Shown here: in pieces, positions 15,334-23,787 of the stretch
How the letters are laid out: each line of letters starts with the position of its first letter
How positions within the stretch are numbered: position 1 is the first letter of the stretch
From: Bacteroidales bacterium UBA6117
Lineage (GTDB): Bacteria > Bacteroidota > Bacteroidia > Bacteroidales > VadinHA17
Direction of reading: 5' to 3'
NCBI GenBank assembly: GCA_002428385.1
Contig: DIWB01000021.1
Location: forward strand, 22,816-50,799
DNA: 27,984 nucleotides
The notes under the pieces: generated by a model
Databases searched by the model: none
Told to the model about the DNA's origin: nothing
The model's input: the letters and a program-made list of their open reading frames with translations, nothing else
Made by a program: the position numbers and the translations under genes

Positions 15334-17091
15334 ATGGAACCAGAAACAACAGGAACTCCTGCCGGAAAAAGGCAGATGGAGAAGTATTCCTCAGCTTTCA
15401 CCCTTTCGGATATGGAGATCTTCATTTTCCCGGATCTGTTTTATCCGCTCGTCCTCGCCAATATTATGTCGCCTCTGATCTGGAGATGGCGTGATGATCC
15501 ATGGTTTGCTGATATCGAAAAGAAAGGATTCACATACAAGGTAAACAGGATCAAGCAGTACATAATCCAGAATTACGTTTTCAACCTTGATCTTGCCACA
15601 TGGGGTCTGACAACAAAGACAAAGGAAATTGAACGGTTTAGCGAATTCTTCGACATAGAACTGCTTCGCCAGTCGAATGCCCTGTTCGGCTATGAAGGAG
15701 ACAAATACTATTTCGATATAGACATCAGAAAGCACTTCGGTCTTGACAGGTTCACTACTGATGTGATCCCATACTGGAAGACTGAAACAGTTGAAGCCAT
15801 GACGGCCTTCAGATACAGGGAAAACTTCACGACCGGAGCAGGCGAGTGTGTTTCACTGGCATCGCTTTATGCGGCCGCAATGTTTGTCGTCGGCAAAATT
15901 CCCCTCGAAAAGATATTCCTTATCGCGACACCGCTTCATTCACAAAACTTTATCACCGAAAAAGAAGGTCTGATAACAAACAACAGGAGGATAGTGACCA
16001 GGAACATGTGGTTCAACGGCACTTCACTTACAGAGAAGGCAAGGCGTGCCCTCGAAAATGAGAAAGTAACCGTTGTAGCGCATATTTCGGGACATATCCA
16101 TACCGTTTACAATGAGGCAACAATAGATCCGGATTCCTACCAGATGTTTTCGTCGAAGCTGAAGGCATTCCTGAGGACGGACATCACCGACCTGATTTTC
16201 ATCAATTTTCTCAGGTTCAAGCAGAAATACAAAAACCTGTTCCAGTACATGTGCGAGTGCTCCGGCAAAAAGAGATACATTTCGCTTGAAAAGATGTTCG
16301 AATATGAACACACGAGCAAATACAATCTCTCGAAAGAGACCAGGGCCAGTCTTGTAAATGAAATAGAAGGGGATGAATTCCATCTGAGTCCGATCTATGG
16401 AAAGATAATGCTGAACGACATTGAGGATATCTTTTGCGACGAAAGGGGATGCAGTCTGGATGAGTTCAGAACGGAATTCACAAAGTATTCCTGCGGAGTC
16501 AGCGAAGCATTTCTGGCCGGGATGTTTGAAGATCTTGAAAAGTTCACTGTCACAGAGCCAAGATTGCCCGACAGTGAGAAGTTCTATACCGCTGAGATAA
16601 CTCCCTCAATATCTACAGATAACACGAGAGAGGAAATCATTAAGACAGTTACAGGGCTTACCGGCAAATCCGAAATGGCCCTACTTACCATGTATGTGTA
16701 CAGGCAGATGGACATGATCGACTGGATTCCGTTCATTAAAGCCTCAATGGAAAGGAATCCAGTATGCTACAGTGAACTCGAATCCATGCTGGTTGACGAG
16801 GTTTACGGTATATTGGGAAAGATGCCTGATGAATCGATTTACGACAGCAACCGGCTTGCACTTCCTGATGAAGTATGGAACTTCAAGCGCGGCGACGGGG
16901 TCGAGAAGGCCCTGATGCTTGCTGATTTCATAGGGATGAAATACCCGGGATCGCCGGTTCATATTGAGATATCGGATTCAAGGGTTGTTTTAAGGTACAG
17001 AACCGAAGAATATCCTTTTCATTCAACAAAGGGATTCAGGAAGCTGATTTCAATATCCGGAAAAGTCTACGGTGTAAAAGACCTATCTTAA
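15334..17091 (+). CDS. Protein of unknown function with a transglutaminase-like Cys/His region
   Basis: I do not recognise this 585-residue protein. There is no signal peptide or clear membrane helix, so it is probably cytoplasmic. Residues 166-225 read TTGAGECVSLASLYAAAMF (Cys172), then KIFLIATPLHSQNFI (His202) and ITNNRRIVTRNMWFNG, which resembles the Cys and His parts of the transglutaminase/cysteine-peptidase core (GxCxxxAxL ... H), with polar residues after the His that could complete a triad. The N-terminal 160 and C-terminal 350 residues match nothing I know and look mainly helical. The ATG at 15334, 4 nt after the ndk stop, is preferred over an upstream ATG at 15247 lying inside ndk. 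It ends overlapping dciA by 9 nt, tail to tail. Confidence 0.75.
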   Translation: MEPETTGTPAGKRQMEKYSSAFTLSDMEIFIFPDLFYPLVLANIMSPLIWRWRDDPWFADIEKKGFTYKVNRIKQYIIQNYVFNLDLATWGLTTKTKEIERFSEFFDIELLRQSNALFGYEGDKYYFDIDIRKHFGLDRFTTDVIPYWKTETVEAMTAFRYRENFTTGAGECVSLASLYAAAMFVVGKIPLEKIFLIATPLHSQNFITEKEGLITNNRRIVTRNMWFNGTSLTEKARRALENEKVTVVAHISGHIHTVYNEATIDPDSYQMFSSKLKAFLRTDITDLIFINFLRFKQKYKNLFQYMCECSGKKRYISLEKMFEYEHTSKYNLSKETRASLVNEIEGDEFHLSPIYGKIMLNDIEDIFCDERGCSLDEFRTEFTKYSCGVSEAFLAGMFEDLEKFTVTEPRLPDSEKFYTAEITPSISTDNTREEIIKTVTGLTGKSEMALLTMYVYRQMDMIDWIPFIKASMERNPVCYSELESMLVDEVYGILGKMPDESIYDSNRLALPDEVWNFKRGDGVEKALMLADFIGMKYPGSPVHIEISDSRVVLRYRTEEYPFHSTKGFRKLISISGKVYGVKDLS

Positions 17092-17373
17092 AACGATTTC
17101 CCGGATCAATTCCTTACCTGACTTCTCGTTCAGCTTCTCCCTGAGAGCTTCCCTGAGCATCATCAGTTCGTTCCGTGCAACCGATGAGGTCAGGTGGACA
17201 TACAGGATATGATCCCTTATATATACTTTTGAGGTCCTTGACGATATTGCTTTCCCGACCATCTCCTCCCACGAGTTTATAAGATTGACTTCAAGGAGCT
17301 TGCCTTCAAGGTTCATTTCCCTGATGTAATCCTTCATAGCCTCGGCGATCGATATGGTCCTGCTTCTTCTCAT
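17083..17373 (-). CDS. dciA: DciA/DUF721 family protein, predicted replicative-helicase loader
   Basis: DciA proteins are thought to help load the DnaB helicase in bacteria without DnaC or DnaI. The 96-residue product has the DUF721 pattern: an N-terminal helix (SIAEAMKDYIREMNLEGKL), the core INSWEEMVGKAISSRTSKVYIRDHILYVHL (about 32-61) and a C-terminal SSVARNELMMLREALREKLNE helix. It follows recF with a 4-nt ATGA overlap, a common arrangement for DUF721 genes. The tail overlaps the last 9 nt of the convergent gene. The function is taken from the family. Confidence 0.85.
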   Translation of the reverse strand: MRRSRTISIAEAMKDYIREMNLEGKLLEVNLINSWEEMVGKAISSRTSKVYIRDHILYVHLTSSVARNELMMLREALREKLNEKSGKELIREIVLR

Positions 17374-18497
17374 TTTTCATGTATCCCATTCCCTGTCACT
17401 CCGTCAATGCCATCCTCATTTATCCTGAAGAGCCGGTAATCGGTTTTAATGCTTTCAAGAATATCATGAAGGCGATCCTGGTGAGTGTCGGTTATGAAAA
17501 TCTGACCGAATCGGTGATTACCCACGAGCCTTATTATCTGGGCCACCCTGCCTGCATCGAATTTGTCAAAAACGTCGTCGAGGAGCAGGATAGGCGGGAA
17601 TCTGGCCTTTCTCTTTATGTAATCAAACTTGGCAAGCTTCAGAGAAACAAGAAATGATTTCTGCTGACCCTGCGAACCAAGTGATTTGACAGGATAGCCA
17701 TCCATTTCAAAAACAAGGTCGTCTTTATGGATACCAACTGTAGTATACTCCAGCGCCCTGTCCTTATTAACCGAAGCAGAAAGCATCTCCTGAAAATCTC
17801 CTTCACCCAGGTGCGACCGATATTTCAGACCGACTACTTCCTTACTGTTTGATACCATCGTATAGTACTCATAGAAAACAGGTACGATCTCATTGATAAG
17901 CAGGCTTCTCTCGGCATGGACCAGGCTTCCGTACCGTACCAGCTGAGCATCCCAGATTGAAAGCATATCGGGATCAAACTGCCCTGAATCTGCAAAATCG
18001 CGGAGTAGTTTGTTCCTCTGCTGAAGAGCCTTGTTATAATTCAGTACAGCTTCGAGGTATTCGGCATTATACTGGCTTATAATCTTATTCATGAACTTCC
18101 TCCGTTCCTCACTCCCTTCCAGTATAAGGGCGCTGTCGGCCGGGGAAATCATCACAACGGGATACCTTCCTACATGATCCGAAAGCCGGGCGTATTCCTT
18201 CCCGTTCCTCTTAAGCGTCTTCTGTTTCTGCCTGTGGAAAGAGCAGAAAATATTATCCTCCTCCCCGTTCTTTTCAAATATCCCCTGGATGATGAAGAAT
18301 TCCTCATCGTGCATGATGCTTGCGCTGTCGATGTTATTGAAAAAACTCTTTGTAAGCGACAGATAATGAATTGCATCGAGAATATTGGTCTTACCCACAC
18401 CGTTATTGCCCACGATGCAGTTAATCCTCGGGGAGAATTCAATGTCGGCCTGGCCGTAATTCTTGAAGTTTGTCAGCAGAAGTTTTTTAAGGTACAT
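17370..18497 (-). CDS. recF: DNA replication and repair protein RecF
   Basis: RecF is an SMC/ABC-type ATPase that binds gapped DNA and, with RecO and RecR, loads RecA at stalled forks. The 375-residue product contains LLLTNFKNY, Walker A GNNGVGKT (30-37), the DSALILEGSEERRKFMN segment (121-137), the ABC signature SQGQQKS (275-281), Walker B ILLLDDVFDKFD (303-314) and a D-loop/H-loop region ending FITDTHQDRL. The ATG at 18497 gives the canonical MYLKKLLLTNFKNY N-terminus. dciA is coupled to its 3' end. A putative -7 element lies 35 nt upstream. Confidence 0.97.
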   Translation of the reverse strand: MYLKKLLLTNFKNYGQADIEFSPRINCIVGNNGVGKTNILDAIHYLSLTKSFFNNIDSASIMHDEEFFIIQGIFEKNGEEDNIFCSFHRQKQKTLKRNGKEYARLSDHVGRYPVVMISPADSALILEGSEERRKFMNKIISQYNAEYLEAVLNYNKALQQRNKLLRDFADSGQFDPDMLSIWDAQLVRYGSLVHAERSLLINEIVPVFYEYYTMVSNSKEVVGLKYRSHLGEGDFQEMLSASVNKDRALEYTTVGIHKDDLVFEMDGYPVKSLGSQGQQKSFLVSLKLAKFDYIKRKARFPPILLLDDVFDKFDAGRVAQIIRLVGNHRFGQIFITDTHQDRLHDILESIKTDYRLFRINEDGIDGVTGNGIHEK

Positions 18498-18531
18498 TTT
18501 CAGGCACGGGGTTCAGGTTAGGTACAAAATA

Positions 18532-18539
18532 CAAATTTA
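18532..18539 (-). promoter_or_regulatory. Putative -7 element for recF-dciA
   Basis: Minus-strand TAAATTTG matches TAnnTTTG, 34 nt before the recF ATG. No TTG is found at a normal -33 distance. Confidence 0.4.
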
Positions 18540-18656
18540 TAAAAAAGTCCCTTTTATAGAAATTAATCGTCAAACAATTGATATTCTATAAATTAAGCAT
18601 CTAATTAATACTACTGTTTTTTTTAAGCAATTATTTCAAAATTACTTTAAAAGAAC

Positions 18657-18664
18657 TACTTTTG
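18657..18664 (+). promoter_or_regulatory. Putative -7 element for the TPR gene and ribH
   Basis: TACTTTTG followed by CGCAG matches TAnnTTTG, 37 nt before the ATG at 18702. The upstream sequence is AT-rich without a well-placed TTG. Confidence 0.5.
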
Positions 18665-18701
18665 CGCAGTTATTTTTTAAGTGATTTAAGCATAAACTGT
18701 T

Positions 18702-19388
18702 ATGGCAAAAAGTAAGAAAGATGAAAATCCTCAGGGGATTAAGAACGTAGAAGAGACACTGACCAAAACAGAACAATTTCTTGAACATAATTACAAGCCG
18801 TTACTTATCGGCCTTGTCGTTCTGGTTGTTTTGGTGGGACTTTTCTGGCTGGGGAGGATGTACGTTACAAAACAGAATGAGGAGGCTCAGGCTCAGATGT
18901 ACCAGGCCCAGCGTTACCTTGAACTTGATTCCATCAATCTTGCACTTAACGGTGACGGCAACTATCTTGGTTTTATTGACATTGCAAAGGAATACAAGTT
19001 TACCCGGGCCGGTAATCTTGCACGCTATGGAGCAGGAATCTGCAACCTGCATCTCGGCAACTACGAAGAAGCCATTGACTACCTCGACAAGTATTCGAAG
19101 AAAGACAAGGTTCTGGGATCGATTGCCATAGGTGCCACCGGTGATGCGCTTGTTGAACTCGGACAGACTGAAAAAGGTATTTCCAAATATATGGAGGCTG
19201 CTGAATTTGCAGATAACTCATTCAATACCCCGCTTTACCTGATGAAGGCCGGCGAACTGTATGAATCGACAGGCAAATATGCCGAAGCGCTGAAAGTGTA
19301 TGAAAGAATCAAGGAGGAGTATCCGACAAGCACTGAAGGCTCCTCGATCGACAAATACATTGCAAGGGTAAACCTACTTTCAAAATAA
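18702..19388 (+). CDS. Membrane-anchored tetratricopeptide-repeat protein (YfgM-like)
   Basis: The 228-residue protein has a charged cytoplasmic N-terminus (about 1-32), one transmembrane helix (about 34-51, LLIGLVVLVVLVGLFWLG) and a periplasmic TPR domain (about 60-225) with recognisable units such as ARYGAGICNLHLGNYEEAIDYL, GDALVELGQTEKGISKYMEAA and AGELYESTGKYAEALKVYERI. This topology is that of YfgM-like proteins, which act with periplasmic chaperones; the precise role here is unknown. Its TAA overlaps the ribH ATG by 1 nt, so translation is coupled, although a link between the TPR protein and riboflavin synthesis is not evident. Confidence 0.85.
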   Translation: MAKSKKDENPQGIKNVEETLTKTEQFLEHNYKPLLIGLVVLVVLVGLFWLGRMYVTKQNEEAQAQMYQAQRYLELDSINLALNGDGNYLGFIDIAKEYKFTRAGNLARYGAGICNLHLGNYEEAIDYLDKYSKKDKVLGSIAIGATGDALVELGQTEKGISKYMEAAEFADNSFNTPLYLMKAGELYESTGKYAEALKVYERIKEEYPTSTEGSSIDKYIARVNLLSK

Positions 19389-19873
19389 TGAGCACTGCTG
19401 ATCTTTCGGATTACGATCAGGGCTCTGTCCCTGATGCCGCCAAGCTGAGATTCGGAATAGTAGTCGCCGACTGGAATCACGACATCACATCCTCCCTTCT
19501 CAATGGTGCCCTGCGTACTCTTAAAAAGCACGGAGCAACAGACAACAATATAGTTGTCAAGCATGTACCCGGAAGTTTTGAACTGACGCTTGGCGCCCAG
19601 TTCTTTGCCGAGTATGACGACCTCGACGCAATAATTTGTCTGGGATGCGTCATCCAGGGCGAGACACCGCATTTCACCTATATCTGCCAGGGTGTGACCT
19701 ATGGAATCACAAAGCTTAATCTCGACTACAACATACCCTTCATATTCGGGGTGCTGACCACTCTCAATCATGAACAGGCCCTTGAAAGGTCAGGCGGAAA
19801 GCTTGGCAACAAGGGCGATGAAGCTGCGGTTACTGCTATCAAAATGGCTGCACTACAGAGGGAAATGGAATAA
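19388..19873 (+). CDS. ribH: 6,7-dimethyl-8-ribityllumazine synthase
   Basis: Catalyses the penultimate step of riboflavin synthesis, condensing 5-amino-6-ribitylaminouracil with 3,4-dihydroxy-2-butanone 4-phosphate. Family motifs are FGIVVADWNHDIT (22-34), VPGSFELTLGAQ, AIICLGCVIQGETPHFTYI (with the catalytic His in TPHF), PFIFGVLTTLNHEQALERSG and GNKGDEAAVTAI. The 161-residue length is normal. The start overlaps the upstream stop (TAATG). It converges on addB with 15 nt between the stops. Confidence 0.96.
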   Translation: MSTADLSDYDQGSVPDAAKLRFGIVVADWNHDITSSLLNGALRTLKKHGATDNNIVVKHVPGSFELTLGAQFFAEYDDLDAIICLGCVIQGETPHFTYICQGVTYGITKLNLDYNIPFIFGVLTTLNHEQALERSGGKLGNKGDEAAVTAIKMAALQREME

Positions 19874-19888
19874 TCTCAGATCTGTTTT

Positions 19889-22783
19889 TTATCTCCTGCA
19901 CAATCCCCGGTAAGGACAGTAATTGCATTTGGAAAGGTTTTTCGTCATCCTGATAGGTTCCCCGGAGCTGAATATTGAAGCAACCACCCCGGTGATCCCG
20001 GCCATAAAGGTTTCTCTTACAGTCCGGTAATCCTCAAGAATCCATTCACTGTTTTTGTCCTCCTTTATTTTCAGAGCGTCATCAGGTTTAGCATCTATCA
20101 ATTCTTTCACCCTGTAGACAGATGGTCTTACTGCCTCGGCCGGGTTATTCGACAGAAAGGCTTCACAATAAAGCAAAGTCTGAAGCCATCCGTCAAATTC
20201 CTTCTTCCTGTCATCGGCGAACAGATCATCCAGTGAGGCAATCCTGGAGGCAACCTCCCCGGTCTTGTAATCCACTATCCTGAGCCTTCCCCCTGCCCTG
20301 TCTATCCGGTCGATACTTCCTCCTGTCCTGATTCTCAGCTCCGTACCTTCACTTACGAGCGGTAAAAGGAAACGGTACTCCTTTTCTGTGCCGACCATTG
20401 CAAACGGTGAAATATATCTGTCGGCAGCCAGAATCCTTCTCAGGTAGGCAAGGAGTATATCCTTGATGATAATATCATTACCGCTCTCCGGACGCCTCAG
20501 ATCCTGACCATAGATCGAGTCAACAGTCTGATCGATAAGCCCGGCAAGAAATTCCGTGTCTCCTGAAAGGGTATCAATATAATCAGCGGTGATTTCCTTT
20601 CCGGGTGTACCTGAATATATTTCCTTCATTATTCTGTGAAGCACTTGTCCAAAGACAGCATGATCAATCTCCTGAGATATCTGATCGGGTTCCTTAAGTC
20701 CGCTTATGTATCTGTAGTAAAATCTCATCCTGCAGTTCAGCCAGGTGTTTATGGCCGTTGGCGAAAGCATTGACCTGGCCTGGTCGCCGGAGTAAAGTCT
20801 CAGCAGTCTCTCCCGGTGCATGTCCGTCTTTTCAATTTCCGGATTTTCAGGGGAGCTTGTCCTTAGGTCAAATTTAAGGGTAACCGTTTCAGGACTGATC
20901 AGGCGTGCATATTTCATCTGGGTAAGGAAGCGGCTCATTTCACCGGTTCGCATACCGGACGAATCGGAATTGTAAACGAAAGTGACATTTTCGGCGCGGT
21001 GAAGGAGCCTGAAAAAATGGTAAGCATAAAGCGATTCCTGGTGGTTTATTACAGGGAGCCCGAATGCTTCCCTTATGCTGTATGGAATGAATGACGATCC
21101 GGTACTTACTGATGGCAGCGCTCCTTCGTTCACGGAAAGCATTATTATGTTCCTGAAATCAAGCGCCCTGGTTTCGAGAAATCCCATTATCTGGATTCCC
21201 GACAATGGTTCGCCGATGAAAGGAACTGACTGGTTCCTCAGGATCTTGTCGAGAATCCTGATATAGGTATCAATCCTGAAGGTCACAGCCTGTGACTCTG
21301 CAACAGGTTCAAGACGGCTGATTGTCTTCAGTGCCGAATGAATGAATTCATTCCTCAGTTTCCGCTGCATCAGACTGTCAGGATCCTCCTGATCGTCCCC
21401 GGACCCTCCCAATGATACAATTTCAAGGATATTTGTCAGGTAATCGGAGAATTCAGACGGGGTGGATGATTTCCTGAAAACGGCTTCCATAAGGCGGGTT
21501 TTGCACAGGAAACCGGTGGGTATCCGGAAGAGGTTTCCGGATATAATTTCAGCTGAAATACTTTTTTCTTCATCACCAGATACATCGGCTATCAGAGGGT
21601 GCCTGAGAATGTCGATGACCTCCCTGCGGCTGAAGAGGATCTCGTTTCTTTCCGCCGAAGCATTCCGCTGCAGGTTGAAAATATGCTTCACCAGGCTGTA
21701 CACACCGGTCATTTTGAGCGGATAACCCATTGTGATATTTATGTCGCCGATGTCACCCGGCAGGCTGGTCAGCAGGGGAACAATAAGATTTTCATCAACC
21801 AGTATTACTGCCGTGTGGTGAGCTTCTTCCGGCGGCACCGCGGGTAAAGAGCCCAGAAGCTCTGGTATAAGCTTCACCTGAACTATATCCGAGGCAGTCC
21901 CGATAATCCTTCTGGTCACCTCAGTGCCTGGTGTTGAAAGAAGTGTGTTGTACTGCCAGTCAGCCGGCATATCATTCCTGAACACCTTAAGGTTCCTGTT
22001 CATGAACAGCCCGGCAGAGTTGGTGTTTCCATCCCTGATGTAAGAAGTGTCGTAATCCCAGTAAAAGCAGGCTTTCCCCTGATCCTGAAGCCGTTTCATG
22101 AGCGTGAGCTCACACTTGTTAAGTGCATTGAACCCTATGAAATGAACCTTATCCCATTTCAGACCTGGCATTTCACCTCCGCCGGAACTTTCGGCCACAT
22201 CCCTCATTATCATACCCTCATAAGCCAGTCCTGAGGAGCGGAGTGCCTTTCTGAATCCGGAATATAACTCCTCAAGGATCGACCATACGGTGATAAAGCC
22301 GTCTTTCTGCGGAGATTGCTTTTCAGGTTCAAAATTGCGCCAGAATTGTTTTATTATCTCAGCCTGATCCGGATCGAGATCTCCAAACCTTTCATCAATA
22401 TTCCTGAAATCCTCCACGTTACGGAACACCACGCGGGCATCGGCCATATACTTGTCGACATCGTCAAAATCGTTTAACAGCATATCCCCCCAGAAGTAAA
22501 ACTCATCAAAGCCCTCTCCCCTGCTGTTAAGACTAAGGTAAACCCTGTACAATTCGAACAACAGTACTTCAGTGTCGGCAACCATCAGGTCCGAAAAGGA
22601 AGCGAAGAATTCATTCGACGTCATGGTCACCGGAGCCCAAGCTGGTTTCTCAAGCAGAGCAGAATAGTATTTCAGGAAATAAAGTCCGGCCCTCCTGCTG
22701 GGAAACACCAGGCAATGCCTTCCAATGTCACCGCCGGCGCTTTCATACAGATGCTTTGCTATTCGTTCCAGAAAATATACCAT
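19889..22783 (-). CDS. addB: AddB-like PD-(D/E)XK nuclease with predicted Fe-S cysteines
   Basis: Predicted second subunit of an AddAB-type helicase-nuclease that processes double-strand breaks for RecA. The 964-residue protein has a degenerate helicase-like N-terminal half and a C-terminal nuclease domain: FGQVLHRIMKEIY (711-723), GGSIDRIDRA (Asp825/Asp828) and IVDYKTG with Asp838 and Lys840. Cys684 (WLNCRMRFYYRY) together with CNYCPYRGLC (Cys953, 956, 962) reproduces the split four-cysteine [4Fe-4S] staple of AddB. The N-terminal glycine-lysine ATP loop of UvrD helicases is absent, as expected for AddB. It is the last gene of a minus-strand run after addA and a radical SAM gene, 17 nt after the latter. 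Confidence 0.88.
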   Translation of the reverse strand: MVYFLERIAKHLYESAGGDIGRHCLVFPSRRAGLYFLKYYSALLEKPAWAPVTMTSNEFFASFSDLMVADTEVLLFELYRVYLSLNSRGEGFDEFYFWGDMLLNDFDDVDKYMADARVVFRNVEDFRNIDERFGDLDPDQAEIIKQFWRNFEPEKQSPQKDGFITVWSILEELYSGFRKALRSSGLAYEGMIMRDVAESSGGGEMPGLKWDKVHFIGFNALNKCELTLMKRLQDQGKACFYWDYDTSYIRDGNTNSAGLFMNRNLKVFRNDMPADWQYNTLLSTPGTEVTRRIIGTASDIVQVKLIPELLGSLPAVPPEEAHHTAVILVDENLIVPLLTSLPGDIGDINITMGYPLKMTGVYSLVKHIFNLQRNASAERNEILFSRREVIDILRHPLIADVSGDEEKSISAEIISGNLFRIPTGFLCKTRLMEAVFRKSSTPSEFSDYLTNILEIVSLGGSGDDQEDPDSLMQRKLRNEFIHSALKTISRLEPVAESQAVTFRIDTYIRILDKILRNQSVPFIGEPLSGIQIMGFLETRALDFRNIIMLSVNEGALPSVSTGSSFIPYSIREAFGLPVINHQESLYAYHFFRLLHRAENVTFVYNSDSSGMRTGEMSRFLTQMKYARLISPETVTLKFDLRTSSPENPEIEKTDMHRERLLRLYSGDQARSMLSPTAINTWLNCRMRFYYRYISGLKEPDQISQEIDHAVFGQVLHRIMKEIYSGTPGKEITADYIDTLSGDTEFLAGLIDQTVDSIYGQDLRRPESGNDIIIKDILLAYLRRILAADRYISPFAMVGTEKEYRFLLPLVSEGTELRIRTGGSIDRIDRAGGRLRIVDYKTGEVASRIASLDDLFADDRKKEFDGWLQTLLYCEAFLSNNPAEAVRPSVYRVKELIDAKPDDALKIKEDKNSEWILEDYRTVRETFMAGITGVVASIFSSGEPIRMTKNLSKCNYCPYRGLCRR

Positions 22784-22793
22784 AATTTAAAGT

Positions 22794-22833
22794 CTTGCGG
22801 TCATGCGGTCGTTCGGTCTTGCGGTCGTGCCAG
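22794..22833. repeat. 8-bp tandem repeat at the end of the radical SAM gene
   Basis: On the plus strand the units are CTTGCGGT, CATGCGGT, CGTTCGGT, CTTGCGGT and a decayed CGTGCCAG. On the minus strand the unit is ACCGCAAG. The array spans the last codons and stop of the radical SAM gene and the first bases of the gap before addB. Such ACCGCAAG-type arrays are, as I recall, a recurrent Bacteroidota intergenic repeat, translating to RPQDRKTA-like peptides. Confidence 0.75.
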
Positions 22834-23787
22834 TCTACCCTGCCATGTATTGAGTTCTTCGAGCCGTTTTTCAATCAGACCGACAATTGCATCAGTTCGT
22901 TTCTTTCCCCACATTTCCTGAGCCAGGAACCGGGGAGGAGCCTCTCCAGTGAATCGTTCAATCTGGATTGAGGGATTGAGACGCTCAACAAACCTGATTA
23001 TAAATTCGAGGTAATCCTCCCATGAAAAAATCTCAAAATCCCCGGGTCGCTCATTATACTCCTTTTCCATGGCAGTGCCCCTGATAATCTGAAGCTGGTG
23101 AAACTTCACCCTGTTCAGGGGAAGGCCTGAAATTATTTCGGCTTCCCTGAGCATTTCTTCCCGTGTTTCACCGGGCAATCCGAAGATAAAGTGGGCTCCC
23201 GTATCAAGTCCCCTCGAATGCGAAGCCTCAAGCGCCATCACCGCGTCGGCAAATGTATGTCCCCTGTTTATCCGTGCCAGGGTGCTGTCATAACATGATT
23301 CAATGCCGAATTCAAGGAGAACGATGCAATTCTCCGACAATTCCTTCAAAAGGTCGAGTACCTCATCATTTACACAGTCAGGACGGGTACCAATCACAAG
23401 TCCCCTTACATCCTTGTGGCTTAGGGCCTCATTGTACATTGCACGCAGGACTTCAATGGATGCATAGGTATTCGAATAAGCCTGGAAATAAGCCAGAAAT
23501 GCCTCAGCCCGCCGGTAGCGGCGCCTGTGAAACTCAATTCCCTCATTTATCTGTTGAAGAACAGGTTTCTCCGGAGTGCAATATGATGGGTTGAAAGCCT
23601 TATTATTGCAGTAGGTGCAGCCGCCTGTGCCTTTAGCGCCGTCGCGGTTCGGGCAGGTAAATCCTGCATCTATCGATACCTTCTGCATCCTCGAACCATG
23701 GGCCGCCCTGAAGCTGTCGCTGAAGGCGTTGAACCTCCTCGGGGATCCCCAGGAATAACTGACCGGTATTTTGATGTTTCCTTCCAT
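22801..23787 (-). CDS. TIGR01212-family radical SAM protein (YhcC-like)
   Basis: Radical SAM protein of the YhcC group, whose reaction I cannot state. The cluster-binding region is CPNRDGAKGTGGCTYCNN (Cys45, Cys57, Cys60), the widely spaced pattern typical of this family, preceded by KVSIDAGFT. Other family segments are QAYSNTYA, GTRPDCVNDEVLDLL, VLLEFGIESCYD, RGHTFADAV, GAHFIFGLPGE and VKFHQLQIIRGTAM. The ATG at 23787 directly follows the addA stop (TGA|ATG on the minus strand). The last nine residues, ARPQDRTTA, and the stop codon are encoded by an 8-bp tandem repeat, so the natural C-terminus has probably been altered. Confidence 0.9.
   Translation of the reverse strand: MEGNIKIPVSYSWGSPRRFNAFSDSFRAAHGSRMQKVSIDAGFTCPNRDGAKGTGGCTYCNNKAFNPSYCTPEKPVLQQINEGIEFHRRRYRRAEAFLAYFQAYSNTYASIEVLRAMYNEALSHKDVRGLVIGTRPDCVNDEVLDLLKELSENCIVLLEFGIESCYDSTLARINRGHTFADAVMALEASHSRGLDTGAHFIFGLPGETREEMLREAEIISGLPLNRVKFHQLQIIRGTAMEKEYNERPGDFEIFSWEDYLEFIIRFVERLNPSIQIERFTGEAPPRFLAQEMWGKKRTDAIVGLIEKRLEELNTWQGRLARPQDRTTA

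Noticed and set aside
19874..19895. CAGATCTG followed by T6 as a ribH/addB terminator
   Set aside because: The palindrome has no loop, so a real hairpin would be only two or three pairs long.
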